Origin: Arthrobacter sp. Marseille-P9274
Lineage (GTDB): Bacteria; Actinomycetota; Actinomycetes; Actinomycetales; Micrococcaceae
NCBI RefSeq assembly: GCF_946892675.1
Contig: NZ_CAMPOV010000003.1
Location: 558,001 to 622,000 of the forward strand
Reading direction: 5' to 3'
DNA: 64,000 bases
Translations under genes and position numbers: made by a program
The notes under the pieces: model-generated
Told to the model about the DNA's origin: nothing
The model's database searches: none
The model's input: the letters and a program-made list of their open reading frames with translations, nothing else
Shown: one piece after another, positions 1-7,440 of the stretch
Layout: every line of letters begins with the position of its first letter
How positions within the stretch are numbered: position 1 is the first letter of the stretch

Positions 1-961
1 TCCAGCCGGAGATCAGGGCCAGCGCGCCGTTGATGTCCGCGTAGGACTTGTACTCCTCGAACTTGGCCTGCGCAGTCTCGTTGTCCGGGCCGGTGACGAT
101 GGTCTGCATCGCGTAGATGCGGACGTCGTAGCGGCCGCGGCCGGCGGCCTCGGCGGCGTCGCGGATCTTCTTGACGGACGCGGCGAGCATTTCCTTAGTC
201 GGGCAGGTCACGAAGACGGCCTCGGCGTTCTCGGCGGCGAACTGGGTGCCGCGCTTGGAGGCGCCGGCCTGGAAGATCACCGGGGTGCGCTGCGGGCTCG
301 GCTCCGTGATGGCGATGCCGGGCACCTTGAAGTACTTGCCCTCGTGGCCGATCTCGTGGACCTTGGACGGGTCCGTGAAGATGCCGCGTTCCCGGTCCTT
401 GACGACGGCGTCGTCCTCCCAGGATCCTTCCAGCAGCTTGTAGATGACCTCGAGGTACTCGTCCGCGTGGTTGTACCGCTCGTCATGCTCCATCTGGTCT
501 TCCTGGCCCATGTTCCGCGCGGCGGAGGGCAGGTAGCCGGTGACGACGTTCCAGCCGACGCGGCCGTTGGTCAGGTGGTCCAGCGTGGCCAGGCGGCGGG
601 AGAACGGGTAGGGGTGCTCGTAGGCCGTGCCCGCGGTGACGCCGAAGCCCAGGTTCTCCGTGACCGCGGCCATCGCCGAGACCAGCAGGAACGGGTCGTT
701 GACCGGGACCTGCGTGCCCGCGCGCAGCGTGGTCTCGTTGGAGCCGCCGAACACGTCGTAGGTGCCCAGGACATCGGCGATGAAGAGGCCGTCGAAGAGG
801 CCCTTCTCCAGCACCTTGGCCAGGTGGGTCCAATAGCCGATGGTGTTGTAGTCGGCGGACTTGTCCTCCGGGTGCCGCCACAGGCCGGGCGACTGGTGGC
901 CGACGCAGTTCATGTCGAAGGCGTTGAAGCGGATGTGGCGCTGCGGGCTGTGCAATGTCAT
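1..961 (-). CDS. NtaA/SnaA/DszA-family FMN-dependent monooxygenase (3' end cut by window)
   Basis: About 320 N-terminal residues of a luciferase-like, reduced-flavin-dependent monooxygenase are present; family members are usually about 440-470 aa, so the C-terminus lies beyond base 1. Seen in the translation: an N-terminal FNAFDMN stretch, LFIADVLGTYD, GVTAGTAYEHPYPFSRRLATLDH, GRVGWNVVTGYL and the PSPQRTPVIFQAGAS block typical of this class. The ATG at 961-959 has a strong ribosome site (GGAAGGAG, 6 nt away). The family oxidises sulfur or nitrogen compounds such as sulfones and chelators with FMNH2 and O2. The substrate cannot be read from sequence, but a SAM riboswitch directly upstream points to sulfur acquisition. 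Confidence 0.85.
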   Translation of the reverse strand, partial: MTLHSPQRHIRFNAFDMNCVGHQSPGLWRHPEDKSADYNTIGYWTHLAKVLEKGLFDGLFIADVLGTYDVFGGSNETTLRAGTQVPVNDPFLLVSAMAAVTENLGFGVTAGTAYEHPYPFSRRLATLDHLTNGRVGWNVVTGYLPSAARNMGQEDQMEHDERYNHADEYLEVIYKLLEGSWEDDAVVKDRERGIFTDPSKVHEIGHEGKYFKVPGIAITEPSPQRTPVIFQAGASKRGTQFAAENAEAVFVTCPTKEMLAASVKKIRDAAEAAGRGRYDVRIYAMQTIVTGPDNETAQAKFEEYKSYADINGALALISGW

Positions 962-965
962 TTCA

Positions 966-989
966 GGCTCCTTCCCGAAGAGAAGAGCC
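966..989 (-). promoter_or_regulatory. Shine-Dalgarno-sequestering hairpin with UUCG loop
   Basis: On the minus strand a 10-by-10 stem closed by a UUCG tetraloop contains the GGAAGGAG ribosome site of the monooxygenase in its 3' arm (one C-A mismatch, two G-U pairs). Lying between the SAM aptamer and the start codon, it looks like the expression platform of a translational switch. The structure is read by eye. Confidence 0.5.
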
Positions 990-992
990 CGC

Positions 993-1030
993 GTTGGTCC
1001 GAGCGGGCGTCAGCGGCCCGCTGGACCAAC
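993..1030 (-). promoter_or_regulatory. Long leader stem-loop between SAM aptamer and SD hairpin
   Basis: GUUGGUCC pairs perfectly with GGACCAAC, and a further seven pairs (AGCGGGC with GCCCGCU) stack inside after a one-base bulge. There is no U-run, so a plain terminator is unlikely. It is probably part of the riboswitch expression platform. Confidence 0.4.
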
Positions 1031-1045
1031 GAGAGATCAGGCTTC

Positions 1046-1131
1046 TCCATCGGTCCCGGCGGTAGCACCTTCCTCTAGCGAGGGGGTTGCTGCGGCGTCA
1101 ACAAGCCGGGTCTCTCGGCCGCTCTGGATGG
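1046..1131 (-). ncRNA. SAM riboswitch (S-box, SAM-I type) A
   Basis: Read on the minus strand the order is CCATCC, GAGCGG, GAGAGAC, CGCCGCAGCAACC, a short P3, GGTGCTACCGCC, then ACCGATGGAG. The CCATC at the 5' end pairs with the GATGG at the 3' end as P1. This is the S-box core known to bind S-adenosylmethionine. It has a compact P3 arm (about 85 nt in total) and precedes the monooxygenase gene by about 85 nt. Confidence 0.88.
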
Positions 1132-1141
1132 TTACTGGTCT

Positions 1142-1171
1142 ATTCCAACCCAGACTGCCCCGCTTAGCCAA
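1142..1171 (-). promoter_or_regulatory. Sigma-70-like promoter of riboswitch A
   Basis: TTGGCT (1171-1166), an 18-nt spacer and TGGAAT (1147-1142) lie 11 nt upstream of the aptamer. The same TTG-N18 layout recurs before the riboswitches at 10039, 11485 and 18029. Confidence 0.5.
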
Positions 1172-1222
1172 CCGGCCTGTCACACCGGGTAACCCGCCCG
1201 ACCGCGCATGGTGGCCTTACGG

Positions 1223-2653
1223 TTACGGTGATTGACTGCCGTCGTGCGCGGGAACCCGTTCCGTGGCAGCAGCCGAGTGAGCTTCGAATGCCCCGCGGAA
1301 ACGGGCTGCCGGATGTGTGGATTCCAGGCGGGGTCCGCGGCCGAAAACCTTCTCCCGCAGCGTTCCCGGACGGTACTCGGCCTGCGCCAGCCCACGCTTG
1401 CGCAGCTCGGGCAGCACGCCATCAATGAAGTCCGCGTAGGAACCGGGCAGGATCTGGTTCATGACGTTGACGCCGTCGATGCCCGCGTCCTGCCAGCGTT
1501 CCAACTCGTCCACAATCTGCTCCGGTGTGCCGGCGATCTGCTGCGCCTTAGCGCGGTAACGGGCCAGGTCACCGACGGTCGGCTTGCCGCCCGGCACCGA
1601 TGCAATCGCGGCCTCAAGCACCCCGCGGGCACCTTCCGTGGAGAGCTCTCCGAGCGGCGTGTCCAGCGGTAGGCCGCCGAGGTCCACCCCGATTCCACCG
1701 CCGATGTGGGCGATGATCGCGTGCAGGTCCAGGTACTCGTCGTACTCGGCTTCCTTGCGCTTCACCTCGGCCTCGGTGCTGCCGACGACGAAAGACAGTC
1801 CGGCGAAGATCTTCACGTCCCCCGGCGCCCGGCCGGACTCCGCTTCGAGGGCACGGATGGAGGCGGCCTGTTTGCGCACGTACTCGGTGTGCGGGGCGAA
1901 CAAGAACGTGGCCTCTGCGTGGGCCGCGGCAAAGCTCCTGCCGCGCGCAGAGCTGCCGGCCTGGAACAGGAACGGGGTCCGCTGAGGACTGGGCGTGGCC
2001 AGATGCGGCCCTTCGATCGAGTAGCGGGCACCTCGGTGGTGGATCTTGCTGACCTTGGCGGGGTCTGCGTAGATGCCGCGCTCTTTGTCGGCGAGCACCG
2101 CGTCATCCGCCCAGGAGCCTTCCCAGAGCTTGTAGGCTGCTTCGACGTATTCGTCGGCCCAGTCGTAGCGGTCATCGTGGGCAGTCAGCCCATCCGCGCC
2201 GAAATTGCGGTGCGAATTCTCCAGCACGCTCGTGACGATGTTCCATGCCACCCTGCCGTCCGTGAGGTGGTCCAGGGTGGAGAGCTGGCGGGCCAGCTGG
2301 AACGGGTCGGACTGGATGACTGAGCTGGTCATGGCAAGGCCGATGTCCCGGGTCGAGGCCGCCAGCGCCGAGCAGAGCACCAGCGGGTCGTGGGCCGGGA
2401 TCTGCATGCCCTTGCGCACCATGGAGGCCCATCCGCCCTCATGGTCTCCGTAGAGTCCGACGACGTCGGCGAAGAACATGGCGTCAAACTTGGCGTCCTC
2501 CAGCTGGCGGGCCAAGTCGGTCCAGAGCGACAGCTCGTGGAAACGGTGCTGCTGCGCCTCCGGATGGCGCCACTGTCCTCCCAGGATGTGGCTGGACGTG
2601 TTCATCAAGAAGGCGCTGAGCAGCAGCCTTGGGCGTTCTGCGGAATTGGTCAT
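1223..2653 (-). CDS. NtaA/SnaA/DszA-family FMN-dependent monooxygenase
   Basis: A 476-aa, full-length luciferase-fold monooxygenase. Family blocks seen: N-terminal LLLSAFLMNTSSHILGGQWRHP, FFADVVGLYGDH, TSSVIQSDPFQLARQLSTLDH, GRVAWNIVTS, and PSPQRTPFLFQAGSS. Enzymes of this class (DszA, SnaA, NtaA) take FMNH2 from a partner reductase and cleave or oxidise C-S or C-N compounds; no flavin reductase gene is seen in the window. The start ATG shares one base with the stop of the upstream SfnB/DszC-like gene (TGATG), so the two are translationally coupled. It is the last gene of the riboswitch-led operon beginning at 9350. It is similar in type to the gene at 1-961 but clearly a diverged paralogue. 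Confidence 0.88.
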   Translation of the reverse strand: MTNSAERPRLLLSAFLMNTSSHILGGQWRHPEAQQHRFHELSLWTDLARQLEDAKFDAMFFADVVGLYGDHEGGWASMVRKGMQIPAHDPLVLCSALAASTRDIGLAMTSSVIQSDPFQLARQLSTLDHLTDGRVAWNIVTSVLENSHRNFGADGLTAHDDRYDWADEYVEAAYKLWEGSWADDAVLADKERGIYADPAKVSKIHHRGARYSIEGPHLATPSPQRTPFLFQAGSSARGRSFAAAHAEATFLFAPHTEYVRKQAASIRALEAESGRAPGDVKIFAGLSFVVGSTEAEVKRKEAEYDEYLDLHAIIAHIGGGIGVDLGGLPLDTPLGELSTEGARGVLEAAIASVPGGKPTVGDLARYRAKAQQIAGTPEQIVDELERWQDAGIDGVNVMNQILPGSYADFIDGVLPELRKRGLAQAEYRPGTLREKVFGRGPRLESTHPAARFRGAFEAHSAAATERVPAHDGSQSP

Positions 2654-3903
2654 CAGGCTGCCCCGCCGTCGCGCCGGTCGCCCGCGGGTGCATCGCCGAT
2701 GCTGTTCAGGCCGGTGGGGATGGTGCCGTTGACGTGGTAGTCACCGACGGAGCGTGCCTTGAACGCCACCGGGTTGTGGGTGGCCACAGTGCGGGCGTTA
2801 CGCCAATGCCGGTCCAGCGACTTGCCGCGGCTGGTCGCGGAGGCGCCGGTGACGTCGAAGAGCTCCCCGGTGGCAGCGAGCACCAGGCCCGGCACCGTCA
2901 CGTGCGCCTTCTGCACGGCGAGCTCGGCGCGAAGGTAGGCCGCCTCAGTATCCAGGCCGAGCTGCGGGTCGACCGCCGCGTCGAGGTCCCGCGCCGCGGA
3001 ACTGACCACGGCTTCGGCCGCGTAGACCTTGGCCGCGAGGAGTCCCACATGCTCCTGGATCAAGGGATCTTCCCGGAAGAGCTGGCCTTGGCCGGTGTTG
3101 AAGGTACGGGTGCGGTTCCGAACCAACTCAGAGGCGTCACGCAGGGCCGCCCGGCCGATGCCGACCAGCACGGCCAGCAGGCAGAGCTGGAAGAACGCCG
3201 ATTCCAGCGTGCTGGAGACCTTGCGGGCGATGATGTCCTCGGCGGCCACCTCGACGTCGTCGAACACGGCCGTGCCGGTGCCGGTCAGCGGCTGGCCGAA
3301 GCCGTCCCAGTCATCGAGGACCTGCACGCCTGCGGCATCAGTCCTAACCAGCGCGTACTGGCGGCCCTCGACGCCCTCGGTGCTGGCCATGACCACCACC
3401 CAGTCGGCGAAGATGGAGCCGGTGGTGTAGTACTTCTCCCCCTTGAGCAGCCAGCGGCCGTCCTCCTCGCGGAGCTTCGTTGCAGTGGTGCCCAAGGCGT
3501 TGCCGCCGCGCTCGGTTGCCGCGTTGCCGAAGATCTCCCCGGCGGCCACCCGGGGGAACCAGCGTTCCTGGAACGCGCGAGGCTGCAGGGCGATGGTCTC
3601 CACGAAGGAAAAGTGCGAGCGCAGCAGGTGGCTGACATTGGAGTCGGCCTCGGAAAGCTCGATGAGCAGCCGAAACAGGTGCTCGTGGCTGACCGGGTCG
3701 CCGCCGAATTCGGCCGGCAGCCGCAGGATCGTGAAGCCGGCCTCCTTCAGCCAGGTGACCTGTTCGAAGGGCAGGATGCGCTGCTGTTCGCGCTCGAGGG
3801 TTCCGGCGGCGATGCGGTCAAAGACGGGTCGGAAGCGCTCGGCCAGGGCGGCGTAGCGGGCCTCCCCTGTTGCGGTGCTCGGTTCTGTGGCGGTGATGCT
3901 CAT
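2653..3903 (-). CDS. SfnB/DszC-like acyl-CoA dehydrogenase-fold flavin oxidoreductase
   Basis: A 416-aa protein of the acyl-CoA dehydrogenase superfamily. Seen: helical N-terminal domain, LRLPAEFGGDPVSHE, the beta-domain with FGNAATERGG and WLLKGEKYYTTGS, and a C-terminal four-helix domain with RNARTVATHNPVAFKARSVG. The DRHWRNARTVATHNP ending is the pattern of the DszC/SfnB monooxygenase branch rather than of true fatty acyl-CoA dehydrogenases. DszC-type enzymes use FMNH2 to make sulfoxides and sulfones; SfnB acts in sulfur-limited growth. The ATG at 3903 is preferred because AAGGA lies about 7 nt upstream; a TTG codon at 3906 precedes it. It sits between the transporter ATPase and the DszA-like enzyme in one SAM-controlled operon. 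Confidence 0.82.
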   Translation of the reverse strand: MSITATEPSTATGEARYAALAERFRPVFDRIAAGTLEREQQRILPFEQVTWLKEAGFTILRLPAEFGGDPVSHEHLFRLLIELSEADSNVSHLLRSHFSFVETIALQPRAFQERWFPRVAAGEIFGNAATERGGNALGTTATKLREEDGRWLLKGEKYYTTGSIFADWVVVMASTEGVEGRQYALVRTDAAGVQVLDDWDGFGQPLTGTGTAVFDDVEVAAEDIIARKVSSTLESAFFQLCLLAVLVGIGRAALRDASELVRNRTRTFNTGQGQLFREDPLIQEHVGLLAAKVYAAEAVVSSAARDLDAAVDPQLGLDTEAAYLRAELAVQKAHVTVPGLVLAATGELFDVTGASATSRGKSLDRHWRNARTVATHNPVAFKARSVGDYHVNGTIPTGLNSIGDAPAGDRRDGGAA

Positions 3904-3911
3904 CAAGGTCC

Positions 3912-5573
3912 TTAATTCGTTGAGGCGGCGAGGGTCCGCAGCCGGTGGCCGGGGTTCGAGTCGAGCAGCAGGCGGGTGTACTCGTGCTGCGGGTCGCCGA
4001 AGATGCGGGCTGTTGGTCCGGTTTCCACGAGACGGCCGCGGCGCATGACTCCGACTTCGTGCGAGATCCGTTCCACGACGTGCAGGTCATGCGAGATGAA
4101 GAGGTAGGTCAGCCCGAGTTCACGCTGCAGCTCCTCGAGCAGGGCCAGGATCTGCGCCTGGGTCAGCACGTCCAGGGCGGACAAGGCTTCGTCGAGCACC
4201 AGCGTCCTGGCTCCGGCGGCCAGGGCACGGGCGATCGCGACGCGCTGGCGCTGCCCGCCGGAGAGCTCCATCGGCCGGGCGGAGGCCGCCCGCACAGGGA
4301 GGTTGACCTGTTCCAGCAGTTCGGCGACCCGCGCCCGCTGGTCCGTCCTGCTGCCGAGGTCGAAGTTCACCATGGGCTCGCTGATGATGTCGCGGATGCG
4401 CAGCCTCGGATCCAGGGCAGAGTCGGGATTCTGGTAGACCAACTGCAGCGTCCGCCACAGCTCGCGCTTGCCACGCCCGTCCAGACCGGTCATGTCCCGA
4501 CCATGCACCAGGACCGAACCTTCTGTCGGATCGAGCAACCGCATGAGCATGCGGGCGGTGGTCGACTTCCCGGAGCCGGACTCACCCACCAGCGAGAACG
4601 TAGTGCCCGGACGAACGCCGAAGGAGACAGCGTCCACAGCCCGATGGGCGCCGCCGCGTTCGAAGACTTTGACCAGCCCTCGCGCCTCCAAAGCGAAGGG
4701 ACCGCCAACGGATTCTGTGGCAGCGGCTGCCGGGGATGCGGCCCGTCCCGGGGCAGCCTCCTCGAGCAGCCTGACGGTGTACTCGTCCTCCGGCCGGTTC
4801 AGGATCCGCTCCACGCCCCGGTCTTCACGGACGGTCCCGGCCCGCATCACGACGATACGGTCCGCGTGGTCGGTGGCCACGGCCAGATCGTGGGTGACGA
4901 AGATGACCGCGGTGCCATATTCCTTGGCCAGGCGGTCGAAGACTTCAAGCACGGTGCGCTGGACTGTGACGTCCAACGCGGAGGTGGGCTCGTCGGCGAT
5001 CAGCACCTGGGGTTGCAGGCTGAAGGCGATGGCGATAAGCACGCGCTGCTTGAGTCCGCCGGAAAGTTCATGCGGGTACTGCCGCAGCCTTTCCTCCGGC
5101 CGGTCGATGCCGACCAAGGTGAGCAGGCGGATCACCTCGGCGCGGAGTTCGCTGCGGCTGCGGCGCCGCCCGTCGCGGTGCAACCGGAACACCTCGGCCA
5201 CCTGCGAGCCTATGGTCCTGACCGGGTCCAGGGAAGTGCCTGGATCCTGCGGGACCAGGCCGATGCGCCGCCCGCGGATCCGCCGGAACTCCTTCTCGGA
5301 CAGGGACGCCAAGTCGGTGCCGTCGAAGTCGATGCTCCCTCTGATCCGGGCCGTCGCCGGCAGCAGGCCGAGGACAGAGCGGGCCAGAGTGGTCTTGCCG
5401 GAGCCGGATTCACCGACCAGCGCAACGATTTCCCCTGCCCGCAGGGCAAGGTCCACTCCGTCGACGGCGGCGGTCCCCGACTGGTATTCGACCTTCAGCC
5501 CGCTGATGGCCAGCAAGGGGGCGGTCTGCGGCTGGGCCGGCGGCGCGGCGGGGTCGGCATTGATTACGCTCAC
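3912..5573 (-). CDS. Fused double-ATPase subunit of a peptide/nickel-type ABC importer
   Basis: A 553-aa protein with two ABC domains, like a DppD-DppF fusion. Domain 1 has Walker A GESGSGKTT, signature LSGGLKQR and Walker B VLIADEPTSALD. Domain 2 has GESGSGKST, LSGGQRQRVAIARAL and TLVLDEALSALD, where the usual DEP proline is Ala. The GTG at 5573 is chosen because GGAGGA overlaps the stop of the upstream permease at a proper distance, whereas the longer upstream reading runs into that gene. It powers the import of the ligand bound by the lipoprotein encoded at 7441-9096. The SAM riboswitch suggests a sulfur-containing ligand, which is inference. Confidence 0.9.
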   Translation of the reverse strand: MSVINADPAAPPAQPQTAPLLAISGLKVEYQSGTAAVDGVDLALRAGEIVALVGESGSGKTTLARSVLGLLPATARIRGSIDFDGTDLASLSEKEFRRIRGRRIGLVPQDPGTSLDPVRTIGSQVAEVFRLHRDGRRRSRSELRAEVIRLLTLVGIDRPEERLRQYPHELSGGLKQRVLIAIAFSLQPQVLIADEPTSALDVTVQRTVLEVFDRLAKEYGTAVIFVTHDLAVATDHADRIVVMRAGTVREDRGVERILNRPEDEYTVRLLEEAAPGRAASPAAAATESVGGPFALEARGLVKVFERGGAHRAVDAVSFGVRPGTTFSLVGESGSGKSTTARMLMRLLDPTEGSVLVHGRDMTGLDGRGKRELWRTLQLVYQNPDSALDPRLRIRDIISEPMVNFDLGSRTDQRARVAELLEQVNLPVRAASARPMELSGGQRQRVAIARALAAGARTLVLDEALSALDVLTQAQILALLEELQRELGLTYLFISHDLHVVERISHEVGVMRRGRLVETGPTARIFGDPQHEYTRLLLDSNPGHRLRTLAASTN

Positions 5574-5581
5574 GGGTCCTC

Positions 5582-6457
5582 CTAGAACCTGAAGATCTTC
5601 AGCAGTTGGCGGCCGAACCCGGCCAGCAGCACGACAGCGGCAACGATGACCAGGCCGGGCAGGCTGGTCATCCACCATGCACTGCCCAGGTACTGGCGGC
5701 CTTCGGAAATCAGCAGACCCCACTCAGGTGTCGGCGGCGGGGCCCCGAAGCCGAGAAAGCCGAGCCCGGAGATCGCCAGGATGGCGGCGCCCAGGTCCAC
5801 GGCCAGCAGCGACAGGACCGGCCCGGTGGCGTTGGGCAGGATGTGACGCAGGACCACGGACCGGTAGGTGCCGCCGCTGAGGAAGGCGGCCTCGACGAAG
5901 TCCAGGTTGCGCACCCGCAGCACTTCGGAGCGGACTACCCGGGCGAAAGAGGCGATGGAGGCAATCCCCACGCCGACCCCCAGCGAGACCGGGCCCGGTT
6001 CGAATGCCGTGACGATGATCAGCGAAATCAGGAAGCCCGGGACGGCCAGCAAGACGTCGACAAGGCGCATGGTCGCCGCGTCGGCGGCACGCCCGGCGGT
6101 CGCGGCGACGAGGCCGATGACCGTTCCGGCGACCAGTCCGATCAGCACGGCGAGTCCGGCTGTGAGCAGGGTCTGCGAAGTCCCGTGGACGACCCGGGCG
6201 TAGATATCCCGCCCGAGGTGGTCCGTGCCGAACCAATGCTGTGCGCTGGGCGCCAGGAACTTCTCCGCGCCCACTCCGGCGATCGGGTCGGCCGTAGTGA
6301 ACAGGCCGGGAAACAGTGCCCAGCCGAGCACCAGGATCAGCGGCAGGGCGGTCAGCCACAGCCCGGTCCGGGCCGAGGGACGACGGCGGGCGGGCGCCGG
6401 CGCAGTCGTGATCTGTGCGGAGGATGCCCCAGCAGGGTTTTCAAGGTGCAGAGTCAT
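5582..6457 (-). CDS. ABC transporter permease, DppC/OppC type
   Basis: A 291-aa inner-membrane protein with about six hydrophobic segments. The N-terminus (residues 1-30) is a cytoplasmic Pro/Ala/Arg-rich tail followed by LWLTALPLILVLGWALFPGLF. The periplasmic GTDHLGRDIYARVVHGTSQTL motif is the hallmark of the DppC/NikC permease branch. The coupling-helix region RVRNLDFVEAAFLSGG...RHILPN is intact. It pairs with the DppB-type permease upstream (17 bp apart) and the fused ATPase downstream (8 bp apart). No strong ribosome site was seen, so translation may depend on coupling to the upstream gene. Confidence 0.9.
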   Translation of the reverse strand: MTLHLENPAGASSAQITTAPAPARRRPSARTGLWLTALPLILVLGWALFPGLFTTADPIAGVGAEKFLAPSAQHWFGTDHLGRDIYARVVHGTSQTLLTAGLAVLIGLVAGTVIGLVAATAGRAADAATMRLVDVLLAVPGFLISLIIVTAFEPGPVSLGVGVGIASIASFARVVRSEVLRVRNLDFVEAAFLSGGTYRSVVLRHILPNATGPVLSLLAVDLGAAILAISGLGFLGFGAPPPTPEWGLLISEGRQYLGSAWWMTSLPGLVIVAAVVLLAGFGRQLLKIFRF

Positions 6458-6474
6458 GACGGGCTCGCTTCGGG

Positions 6475-7434
6475 TCAGACGGCCAGGGCCCGCGGAGAGC
6501 CCTGGCCGTTGGACTTGAGGATGCGCGGATCAAGCAGCGGGTAGAGCAGGTCCACAACGAGGTTGACGGCGACAAACACGGTGGCCGTCAACAGCACCAG
6601 TCCCTGCACCAGCGGCACATCCTGGGTAGTAACCGCCTGCAGCACCACGGCGCCGAGGCCGGAGCGCGCGAACACCGTCTCGGTGATGACGGAGCCGGCC
6701 AGCAGGGTGCCGACAGTGATGCCAGTGATGGTCATCGCCGGCCCGCCCGCATTCTTCAGCGAGTGGCGGAAGAAGATCCAGGAAGCCGAGGCCCCCTTGG
6801 CCCGCAGCACGTCGATAAACGGCTGGTTGTAGACGGTATCGATGCTCTTGAGCAGCACCTGGGCGATCGGGGCCGAGACATGTACCCCGAGCACGAACAC
6901 CGGCACAGCCAGGGACAGGAAGGACCCGTCCGGGAACAGGGACATTACGCCCCAGCGGATGGACAGCAGCTCCAGCAGCACGAGCCCGAGCCAGAACACG
7001 GGCACGGCGGCGAAGAGCGGCGGCAGGTTCAGCACGATCTTCCGCAGCAGTGCCGAACGGGTCAGAGTGGCAACTGTCACGACCGCCAAGGCAAGCACCA
7101 CGGCGGTGGCGAAGGCGGACACGGCCAGCGCGATGGTGGAACCGACGACCCCGCCAATGCGCAGGGCCACCGGCTCCCCCGATGCCAGGGAGTAGCCGAC
7201 GTCGCCGGTCAGCAGGCCGCCCAGCTGGGCGAAGTATTGCACCAGCAGCGGCTGGTCATAGCCGTACTGGCGCTTCATGTTGTCGATGGTGGCCTGTTCC
7301 ACGGCAGAGTCCGTGCTCAGGAAGATCGTCACCGGGTCGCTGGGCAGCAGTTGCACGGCGAGGAAGATGACGGTGTAGGCCAGCCAGATGACAAGCAGCG
7401 CCTGCCCGATCCGTTGCGCGACGTAGCGTCCCAT
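6475..7434 (-). CDS. ABC transporter permease, DppB/OppB type
   Basis: A 319-aa permease with the N-terminal YVAQRIGQALLVIWLAYTVIFLAVQLLPSDP segment typical of DppB proteins. Further membrane spans follow, and the EAA loop (INxPF-like QPFIDVLRAKGASASWIFFRHSLKNA) contacts the ATPase. It begins 6 bp after the substrate-binding protein stop. Together with the DppC-type subunit it forms the membrane channel. Family-level assignment is firm; the ligand is unknown. Confidence 0.9.
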   Translation of the reverse strand: MGRYVAQRIGQALLVIWLAYTVIFLAVQLLPSDPVTIFLSTDSAVEQATIDNMKRQYGYDQPLLVQYFAQLGGLLTGDVGYSLASGEPVALRIGGVVGSTIALAVSAFATAVVLALAVVTVATLTRSALLRKIVLNLPPLFAAVPVFWLGLVLLELLSIRWGVMSLFPDGSFLSLAVPVFVLGVHVSAPIAQVLLKSIDTVYNQPFIDVLRAKGASASWIFFRHSLKNAGGPAMTITGITVGTLLAGSVITETVFARSGLGAVVLQAVTTQDVPLVQGLVLLTATVFVAVNLVVDLLYPLLDPRILKSNGQGSPRALAV

Positions 7435-7440
7435 GGCTCG

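Noticed and set aside
2629-5585. Plus-strand open frames opposite the acyl-CoA dehydrogenase-like and ATPase genes
   Set aside because: Shadows of conserved minus-strand genes; no recognisable domains.
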